Positions 56,303 through 64,000 of a DNA stretch of 64,000 bases are shown here, one piece after another (the stretch's first letter is position 1; each line of letters begins with the position of its first letter). This DNA comes from Ascaphus truei (lineage: Eukaryota; Chordata; Amphibia; Anura; Ascaphidae): the NCBI GenBank assembly GCA_036426205.1, contig CM071586.1:8591114-8655113 (forward strand). The letters run 5' to 3'. The notes beneath the pieces were generated by a model. That model saw only the letters and a program-made list of their open reading frames with translations, did not search any database and had not been told where the DNA came from. Made by a program: the position numbers and the translations under genes.

Positions 56303-58579
56303 AGAAAAGAGGTTGGGGCGCTCCCTATTTGTATAGGCTTGTGATGTTGCCTGTGTGGTAGTGTGTAACCAAAGAAAGGGTAGTGTATACTTGCCCTTGT
56401 TGTTTTCTGCAGCTGGACCAGTAGAGAAGATAAAGCCCGGGATCTTCTTGTAGTTGCAGTGGAGGTGGAGGGTTGGTCAGCGCACGGGATTTTGCTCGCT
56501 CGAAAGTAGATATCAAGAGTAGTGATAGGAAGATATGGAAAACGGTAAATAGTGTTTTAGAATCGAACGGTACAATACAGCCAAAAGAACTTTGGAATTA
56601 AAAATGTATGAAAAATATTTTTAAAAAAGCTTAAAAACTATTTGGGAATTAAAGAACCTGGTAATTAAAAGTAAAAATATATAATGTATAAACTATCTAA
56701 AAATAGATAGAAAATCCTTAAATAAAATCCTTAAAAAAATTTAAATGGAATGTGTGTTTTTTGTTTTTGTGAACAGAAGCAGAATATGTGCTATATGGTG
56801 GATGACTAACAGGGGTGTTTATAGCCTGTTGTGGTCTGAGGTAACAAAGGGGATAATGGGGCTGGTTAGCAGAGTTTAATGTGCAGTCTTTCCTTCACGG
56901 AATGCTGCTAAAACAATAACTTCTCACCCCCTAGTGGCGGCAGTACGTTGAGTTGCTTTCTACCGGGGACCAATAGGAAGAAAAGGGCCGAACTCGGTGA
57001 GTGAGCAAAATAAATTATAGATACAGAAAACAAAGTCAAAATAACACTCAAGGCGCCACAGCTTTAAAACAGACCCAGCATCAGCCGATCGTCAGTGAGA
57101 ATTCCTACCTCACCCGTACAGCTCCCGTGTCGGTCCGACGGCGGGACCGGAAGACGGAGGTCCTCGACCGGTGTCAGAAGGCTGGCTGGGTCCTTCAAGT
57201 CCAATGGGGCTCCCCGGCAGGGAACAAACTTAGTTTCGCAAATATGCTTCGTCAGGTTCCTTCGACGAGAAGGAACCTGTACGAAGCATTATGCGAACTC
57301 ACGCTGTTCCTCCTTTCCGGAGACCCATGGATTTTGAAGGACCCAGCCAGCCTGCGCAATCCGGTGAGACCTCTCTCTTCTCGGTCCACGCCGTCGACGA
57401 CGACCCGTTGGAGCTTGTAGGTGAGAGGAGATATCACAGTGGAGCACAAGGCTGAGGTGAGGCTGTTTTTAAAGGCCTGATACCGTGAGTGTATTTTAGG
57501 ACTTGTTTTCTGATCCTAATAAACTTTAGTTTGTCTCACTCACCGATTCGGCCCTTTCTTCCTATTTGGGCCCCCGGGAGAGAAAGCAACTCTCACGTAC
57601 TGCCCCCACTACCCGGTCGGGTTTGAGAAAGTCTAGGTTTTCTAGCAGCATGTCCGTTGATGGACGAAAGACTCCAGCCATTAACTCTGCTAACCAGCCC
57701 CCCCATTCCATCCACTTCTTTACCTACAGACCCAATAAACAGGCTATATAAACACATAACATTTTGTTCAGTACTTACCACATATCAGCCACCACTCACC
57801 ATATTTGTGTCTTCTGCTTCACAAAAAACAAAAACACACCAAAAAAAACCACAATGCCATTTTACACATTTTATTTAAGGATTTACTGTACAGGATTTCT
57901 CAATCTATTTTTCAGCATATTTAATTTATACCTATGTTTACTTTTAAATTAACACAAGGTCTCCTTTAATTCCCAAATAGTTTGAACGCCTTTTGTTTGT
58001 TAAACCAATATATTTAAACATTCTGTATCTAATAATTTTATTTGCTGCACTCACCGAGTTCGGCCCTTTTCTTCCATTTGGCCCCGGGAGAGAAGCAACT
58101 CACGTACTGCCCCCACTAGGAGGGTGAGAAAGTTATTGTTTTAGCAGCATTCCGTGAAGGAAGACTGCACATTAAACTCTGCTAACAGCCCCATTATCCC
58201 CTTTTTACCTCAGACCACAACAGGATATAAACACACCCTGTTAGTCATCCACATATAGCACATATTCTGCTTCTGTTCACAAAAACAAAAAACACACAAT
58301 TCCATTTAAATTTTATTTAGGATTTTATTTAAGGATTTTCTAATTATTTTTAGATAGTTATACATTATATATTTTTACTTTAATTACCAGGTTCTTTAAT
58401 TCCAATAGTTTTTAAGCTTTTTTAAAAATATTTTTTCATACATTTTTTAATTCCAAAGTTCTTTTGGCTGTATTGTACGTTCGATACTAAAACACTATAC
58501 CGTGTTCCAATCTTCCTATCATCTTATCTCTACGTCGAGCAAAATCCCGTGCGCTGACCAACCCTCCACCTCACTGCCA
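56303..58579. mobile_element. foldback element interrupting unit 2 (copy 2, E6)
   Basis: Bounded by TCAAAGAATCAAAA (56289-56302) and its noisy copy at about 58579-58591, a 14-bp target duplication (clear in unit 1). It starts AGAAAAGAGGTTGGGGCGC, the reverse complement of the family 3' end, followed by 150 bp without a partner (56303-56452). Then GTTGCAGTGGAGGTGGAGGG pairs with the right terminus. Axis near 57262. The right-arm text appears twice, at about 57530-57965 and 58040-58500. No ORF of note. Confidence 0.75.
57221..57309. ncRNA. pair of divergent hammerhead-like motifs (E6)
   Basis: Minus strand 57221-57260: GGAAC, CTGACGA, extra A, GCAtatttGC, GAAAC, then GTTCC: all core boxes and a perfect 5-bp helix I. 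Plus strand 57272-57309: GGAAC, CTGTACGA (one extra base), GCATTATGC, GAAC, ... TGTTCC. The two face away from the axis. A GCA/TGC helix II is visible in the plus copy. Confidence 0.55.
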
Positions 58580-60079
58580 ACAAGAATCAAAGGCAGATGC
58601 ACTTTTCACCTAATTTCCTGTTTGGGACAATTCCGAAGTTATCTCCGAAACAAATCTTCCTCCAAATATATGGTTTTCAGCCGCAACTCTTTTGATACCT
58701 GGATCAGTCATGGAGCCCAATCAAATCTAATCTCACCCGAGGGCCGTTAAGGTGCGCGGTCGGCCGTCTGTATGCAGCTCAAGCTTCCTTAAGAAGATCT
58801 TGAGTGGGGTCATTCTTATAGAATCAGACGGTCATCCAGGCAGTAGAAGGACTTCGGACCTCATTGGTACCTTTGGTGGCCAACCATGTTGTAGGACATT
58901 TCGAGTACGTAAAAAACTTGTCCAATCTGCGCCAGGTAAGACCGCTCTGTAAAAAGCCGTACGGCCTTCTACAACCCCTCTCTATACCAGAAATGCCCAT
59001 GGAGTCATCTGTCCAGGGACTTTGTGGTGGAACTTCCAAACCTTAAATGGATGAACACCATTTGGTTGTAGCGGATCGTTTTTCAAGCGGCCCATTTCAT
59101 TCCTCTCATAGGCCTACCCAAATCCTTACCCTGGCAGACATTTTGTTAAGGAAATATTCCCATTCACGGAGTAGTACCTCTTTCCATATATCCGATCGAG
59201 GTACAAATTTGTCTCAATTTTGGCGAGCCTTCGCTCGCAGATGGATATCACCCTCCATTTTCGTCCGGGTATCATCCCCCAAATAATGGGCAAAACGAGA
59301 GAATGAACAGACTCTAGAGCATACCTCGATGCTTCAATCGCGACAGCCAACAAACAATTGGGTAGATGTTACTTCCGTGGGGCAGAGTTCTCCCAATAAC
59401 TCTTTAAGAAACAGCTCCACGTTGGAATCCCCTTTTTTTCATTAATATGGTTTTCACCCGGGTCAGCTGCCCATCACCTCAGTTCCTTCCGTGTGTTCCA
59501 GCGACGATGGACCGAATCAAGGATCTTCAGGAATCCTGGAAAAGGATCCAAGAGGCTTGAGAGACGCAAACATAGACAAAAGGAACAGGCAGATCGTCAC
59601 CGTCGTCAGGCACCAATCTTCAAACAAGGGGATAAGGTCTGGCTCTACCTCAAAGAACTTAGACTGAAGACTCCAAGCCACAAGCTGCCAGGTTCTTGGG
59701 GTCCATTCTCAGTAAAAGAACAGATCAATTCCTGTTGGTATACCGTCTGAAACACTCCTCCCATCATGGGATACCCTCGTGTTCCACGTGTCACTGCTGA
59801 AACCTGTCCCAGAGTCCACGGTTCCATGGACACCGATTGACACTAAACCAGTCATAGTTCGGGGCAGGAAGAGTTTGAAATTCAGTATTTGGATTCCAGG
59901 AGGACGAGGGGTTCGGTACAATACCTGGTTACACTGGAAGGGCTTTGGTCCAGAGGAAAGATCTTGGGTACCATACCATCCAATACATGCCCTCAGACTG
60001 CTGAGAGGTCTTTCACTCCAAATTTCCCCAAAAGCCATTATTGGAGTCGTCCTGAGGCCTGCTCCTCAGGGGAGGGTAC
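58580..60079 (+). pseudogene. Ty3/gypsy integrase with chromodomain (unit 2, noisy)
   Basis: Aligns along its whole length with 51203-52718 but has dozens of single-base losses, mostly within short homopolymers, so the DDE core and chromodomain appear in scattered frames (for example RRQAPIFKQGDKVWLYLKELRLKT, LHWKGFGPEERSWVPYHPIHA). Ends at the purine tract CAGGGGAGGGTAC before LTR 3. Confidence 0.8.
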
Positions 60080-60857
60080 TGTAAGGTCTGGGGAACACCT
60101 CTCTCTAAAGCAGTTCCTCCCGCCGACTTTACTTACCCCCGCTCCAGCCTGCCTCCCGCCGCCGCGGGCGGGATCTTCCTGCTCCTCGCTTCCGCGGCGG
60201 CGACTGATCTCGCGCATGCGCTAGCGCACGGGCCGGGAACTTTACGTCCTCCCTCAGGAGGAGTTCCCGCCCCCAGCTGAGGCCGCGCGCCCCTCTCCCG
60301 CGCGGCGCACACGCCTGATGCGCGTGCACCGCTCACAAGCTGCACATCTAGCGCAGCTGTGGTAAGTGTCTCCCTACCAATCCCTATCTTCCCTGGGGCC
60401 GCTCCCTCGTTACTCCCCCTCTCCCTATTGGTCCTTCCTCCTACTTATACCTTGCTCAGCCATTCATTCTTTGGCTAAGCATAGCTTTGTATGACCTGTG
60501 TTAACCACGGTCGTGCCTGCCTCAGTTCTCTTTGTCTCTTTAGTGATCCCTTGTGTACCGAACCGGCCTGGCTGTGGATCCGCTCTGGACTTCTACCCTT
60601 GTTTGTATCCTGACCTCCTGGACTCCCCGATCCCTTTCCCTCGGTTTGCGGATTCCGACCTAACTCCCGGCTCTGGACCCCAGGCTCTCGGTACCACCTA
60701 TCTTCTGGAACCTCCCTTCTCGTCTAGCGAGTATCTTACTTTATCTTATACTTCCAGACGCCTATTTTCCACTTTCCAGTGGCTGTGGGTGCAGTTTGTT
60801 TCCCATCTCACCTCAGTTTCGGGGTCCCTCCTTTTCCGTGGTGAGCACAGCGTAACA
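60080..60857 (+). repeat. LTR 3 (778 bp)
   Basis: TGTAAGGTCTGGGG...GCGTAACA, followed by GGTAT. Compared with LTR 2 it has small deletions (near 60765) and a G-to-A change in the self-primer segment (GGCTAAGCATA). Confidence 0.9.
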
Positions 60858-61025
60858 GGTATCAAGTTGTTCATGACTCCCTGACCAAATAAAAATCACA
60901 TCATCGATGTAGCGGCGCCAGAGCACCAGGTTTGCACCGACAGGGCAGTTGTTTCAAATATAATATTCCTCCCAACTGCCCATAAATAGGTTGGCATAAC
61001 TCGGTGCAAACTTCTCGTAAGTGCA
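60858..61025 (-). pseudogene. Penelope-like RT, catalytic part
   Basis: Minus strand: KFAPSYANLFMGSWEEYYI, a stop, NNCPVGANLVLWRRYIDDVI, FIWSGSHEQLDT. YIDD (codons 60900-60911) is the Penelope RT catalytic motif, in its usual FAPSYANL...W-RYIDD context. The frame is cut at 60858 by the Ty3 array and resumes at 44682. The 5' side ends near 61025. Confidence 0.8.
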
Positions 61026-61309
61026 CCCTTTATAGGCTTGGGTGGGATTTGTATTTTTTAAGTTAAGAGTGTTACAGATATTTGCGCTATGGTGGTTTTC
61101 TTTTCTCTCCCGAGATAACCCACACATACCAAGTAATTTGGCTGCAGTGCCACAGATTGTGATTTGCCCTCACTTAGTCACGAACATGTGAGTATAAACA
61201 TTGGAGGTTTATTAGAAATCTATCCACATCAGTTTATTATGCTATCCTATTGGTGTTTTTATTGTATTTTTTTTTTTGCATACATGACTGTCGTCCTTAC
61301 TCCCTCACC
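61026..61309. other. unclassified non-coding sequence
   Basis: No gene recognised; T-rich run near 61267-61278. Confidence 0.35.
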
Positions 61310-61640
61310 TTTCTGGAACCACTGCATTTGAAGAAACTGGGAAACGTTTTTTTTCCATTGAAGGTTTAGTAGAGGGTTTCATTCCACTTATTTCGAATTT
61401 CATGTGTGACACGTCCCATTTTTGGGATTCACGTCACTGGACATATTTTTTATATATATATTCATTCTTTTCACTGTATTAGTGGTTTTTCACTATACAA
61501 TCACGTTAAATTCACTGTATTTATTTACACACTTCTATATTTTTGGATGTGTGACCACCATTCACATGCACTTCCTTAAAGTGATTTATCATTAAAGTTT
61601 GCCTGTTACAGAGCGCCATCCTAGACACTTTTTTTGTCTT
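61310..61640 (+). mobile_element. decayed hammerhead-type repeat unit (E9)
   Basis: Starts with TTGAAGAAACTGGGAAACG (61328-61346), interpretable as CTGAAGA...GAAAC with the first core C mutated. It ends GCGCCATCCTAGACACTTTTTTT (61613-61635), the family 3' terminus. About 330 bp, as in E1 and E2. No protein. Confidence 0.4.
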
Positions 61641-62278
61641 GCATTATTGCATAATGCAAAATATACTGATAATATCATGAGATATTGGGTATTTTGTTCA
61701 ATCTGGTGCTTCAGGGCTTAATGAGCTACAGTTTGAGTTTAAAAATACAATATATTGGGTTTGTAATGAGTCAGGACTTTTCCTGGGTCTGTGCTATTCT
61801 TTAATTGGGGGGAGGGGAGGCTGTCACGGATGGCCCATTAATAATGACACATGTTGTTTAGAAGGTCATAAACGATAAGCAGACAGGACTCTGTCAGCCT
61901 CAAAGAAAATGTAAACGTCGTTTGGTAGTAGTTTTCTTTTATGGTCATAAAACCGTCAATCTCGCAGCTGTTTTACGACAGCGGTGGGCTCATGTTGTTT
62001 CAATTGGGAAAAGATAGTACATAAGACTGAAAAAAGTGAAATAACTGCGCTCAGTGATTGGTGATACATTATATAAATATACCAATGCCCTAAAATAGGT
62101 GTAAATATATTTGTGATCAGTTTAAAACAATATTAAAGTGGTTATCTTAACCGATAAGTGTTGTAATAAAAACAGAACCAAGTGGTGAGGCGCATGCACG
62201 GTGGCTGACTGAATGGACGTGTGAGCCGTTGGCTCCGTTCACAACCGGCAAATTATTAAATAAAGAAAGCACTAAAAC
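61641..62278. other. unclassified; probable 5' region of the L1-like ORF1
   Basis: No gene recognised. G-run near 61807-61820. Confidence 0.35.
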
Positions 62279-62279
62279 C

Positions 62280-63274
62280 ATGGAGATCCCCCCAAACATA
62301 TTTTCCCAAGCAGCTAAAAGTGCGAGGATGTCGAAGGTGACGAGATCCAAAAGACCCTCCACAGTCCTAACTGATTATTTTGCAAAAGGAGATGCGGCGC
62401 GCGCCAAGGGCCACGAGGGGCCCACACAGAGCGGCACCGACTCAAAGGAAGAGGAGGAAAATGGCAGAGAAAACCAAGTAATGCGGAAATGGAACATGAA
62501 GGAATTCAGTCTCGATATCAAACGGTGTCTCCAAACGGAATTAGCTGCACTGCGGGCCGATATTGGTAGCATAGGAGTGCGTACGGACTCCCTGGAGAAA
62601 AAGCTGGACTCTACTATAAAAGCCCTGCATAAAACTGACAAGCAGCTGGCCCAAGTAAAGGACACGGTGCGGGACCTCACGGACAGGCATTAGGACTCGG
62701 AAAATCACAATCGCCGCAACAACATGCGGCTCGGGGTGCCGGAAGAAGAAACGGATCCAGAGGATTTCCTGGGAAGATGGCTGACACAACTAATGCCTGA
62801 TAGATCCGAGCAGGACACTCATCTGGACCGGTGTCACAGGGCCCTGAGGTCGAAGCCGCAGCAAGGGACCCCCCCCCCCCCCCCTGCGACTTCATAGCGC
62901 GCTTCCACTTTTTCTAAATAAGAGTCTGCCAAATGACCCGCAATGATGCTGCATTCGAGGGCCACAAACTCCAAGCTTACCAGGACATATCCCCCACCAT
63001 CCTCCTTAAAAGAAGGCAGTTTACCCCCATCACCAAGGTGCTCCGCGATGAGGGGATCCTTTACAGATGGCTATATTCGTTCGGCCTCTTGGTCCCCCGA
63101 AACGGGGCCTCACACACACTGAGGCGCCTGGAGGAGGGGGGGAGCTTTCTCACCAAGCTGGGGCTCCATGACAAAATCCCGGAGGACGCAGCTGGAGGAA
63201 GAACAGCCCCGGATCCAACTTGGAGGGAGGCGGGAAGAGCCGACAAGAACAGGCAGCCCCGCAGCCCTAAATGA
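62280..63274 (+). pseudogene. L1/Tx1-type LINE ORF1 protein, broken
   Basis: From ATG 62280 (MEIPPNIFSQ...) a basic N-terminus is followed by a coiled-coil region (TELAALRADIGSIGVRTDSL to VKDTVRDLTDRH). After TAG at 62691 the same frame continues DSENHNRRNNMRLGVPEEE, the conserved start of the L1 ORF1 RRM domain. A frameshift at the 18-C run near 62870 precedes ARFHFF-type text, and 62933-63274 gives GHKLQAYQDISP, LKRRQFTPITKVLRDEGILYRWLYSFGLLV, the C-terminal domain. ORF1p trimers bind LINE RNA. No ORF2 reverse transcriptase follows in the window. Confidence 0.8.
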
Positions 63275-64000
63275 GGAGATGCTGCAGGGACTCAATTAAA
63301 AATTCAATTAAACTCTTACCTTTGATGTTCCTGTTGTTGCTGCTGAAGCCCTACAGTTGTGGGCTCTGGAGGGGCCCCGTTGTGCCCTGTTGGAAAAATG
63401 CCCCATACTACCTCTTAAGCCCAGCGGTGCACCTCAGAGACTGGCGGCCATCTTGGTTCAGCTCCGGCGGTAGACTGGGATCGAGGAGGAGCCAGATGAC
63501 GTAAGAGAGGAGGAGCCGGTGACCCTCGAGAGAAGTCCCGGCGGAAAGGGACTGCGTACCTCCAAGATGGTGGCGGGAAGAACCGGATGGGGCGGAGACA
63601 GCTATACACACCGGAAGTGCCGAGAAGCGCCGAAAATAAAGGAACTTCCACACATAGCCGGGGAAAGAGAGAGAGGAACGGGGAGAGAGAGGGAGAGGAG
63701 TAGATATAGGAGGGAGGAGAGGAAAAGATGAAGTTGGAGGTAGGGGCAAAGGTAGGGGCATAGAGTTAGCAGAGGATAGAGGCAGCGGGGGCAAGAGAGG
63801 GGACGCTGGTGAGTTGTTAATGGATTTTTCGATCAGTTGATCTAGTGCTTTAGAAGTTAAAACTTGTTCAGAAATAATAAAGTTAATGCCAAAGATAATG
63901 GGATGCCGGCTGAGACTGAGGTCTAGCCATCGCCATGTGTCTGCGTTCTCGGGTTGGGGCAGATGCCCTAGACCTCGAGAAAGTCCTTGGGAGAAGGTGG
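63275..64000. other. GC-rich stretch with inverted YY1-like sites, possible L1 5' UTR or spacer
   Basis: CCATCTTGG at 63448-63456 and CCAAGATGG at 63562-63570 are YY1-type sites in opposite orientation, a hallmark of L1 promoters. A purine-rich GAGAGAG run spans about 63664-63730. No coding feature. Confidence 0.35.

Larger units (their letters stand above)
44683..60857 (+). mobile_element. Ty3/gypsy chromovirus in a three-LTR tandem arrangement
   Basis: Order: LTR, gag-RT (noisy), foldback, integrase, LTR, gag-PR-RT-RH (clean), foldback, integrase (noisy), LTR. GGTAT lies at 44678-44682 and again at 60858-60862, so the whole array behaves as one insertion. TG...CA ends, a purine tract before each right LTR (AAGGGGAGGGTAC), and a chromodomain after the integrase place it in the chromoviruses of the Tf1/sushi type. 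Tandem copies sharing an LTR arise by LTR-LTR recombination; alternatively a collapsed contig was joined to raw reads. Confidence 0.75.

Overview
The window looks like a repeat-dense piece of a vertebrate, most likely amphibian (frog), nuclear genome assembly. The evidence is the mix of elements: CR1, L2 and L1/Tx1-type LINEs, a MIR-like SINE with an L2-type tail, Penelope-like elements with YIDD reverse transcriptase and GIY-YIG nuclease, DIRS gag pieces, a chromodomain Ty3/gypsy element, many foldback and TIR elements, and one C2H2 zinc-finger exon behind a splice acceptor. The species is an inference. The only convincing host coding sequence is the zinc-finger exon at 13965-14980 (+).

Layout. 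1-13.5 kb: decayed CR1 (345-2420 and 12590-13540, minus), a Tc1/mariner-type MITE (2988-3326), an internally deleted L2 LINE (4093-5125, minus), a MIR-like SINE (6428-6665), a Penelope GIY-YIG fragment (7245-7650) and hammerhead-like repeats. 13.9-16 kb: zinc-finger exon plus decayed fingers. 16.7-25 kb: dispersed repeats, a 54-bp satellite (20030-21733), a 565-base gap (22615-23179) and a second hammerhead-like unit. 25.4-30.6 kb: DIRS pieces, a CR1 fragment holding a solo LTR (26696-27258, TSD CCCTG), a Penelope fragment and a large foldback. 31-32.8 kb: TIR elements and a possible promoter. 33.3-39.5 kb: a CA-rich minisatellite split by a younger 5'-truncated CR1, which itself carries a 1053-bp in-frame tandem duplication and a foldback insertion. 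39.9-44.3 kb: low-quality, G-rich sequence without recognisable genes. 44.68-60.86 kb: a Ty3/gypsy chromovirus in a three-LTR arrangement, bounded by one 5-bp TSD (GGTAT) and sitting inside a Penelope RT gene; each unit has the same foldback inserted between RNase H and integrase. 61-64 kb: a decayed hammerhead-like repeat and a broken L1-type ORF1.

The most interesting signal is a set of short elements sharing (i) a hammerhead-ribozyme-like core (CUGAYGA, helix II, GAAAC, short helix III) whose helix I strands differ between copies but remain complementary, and (ii) a common 3' end of the form GCGC, about 8-12 nt, then CTTTTTT. They occur as units of about 340 bp and as head-to-head inverted dimers flanked by 14-16-bp target duplications. 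This fits non-autonomous, Penelope-associated ribozyme retroelements. Hammerhead motifs in Penelope-like elements are known; the inverted-dimer form with a one-sided extension of about 150 bp in two unrelated-looking copies deserves a check.

Sequence quality is uneven. 39.7-51.2 kb and 56.3-60.0 kb carry scattered single-base indels compared with their clean duplicates, so gene breaks there may be assembly error and the tandem Ty3 structure needs read-level confirmation.
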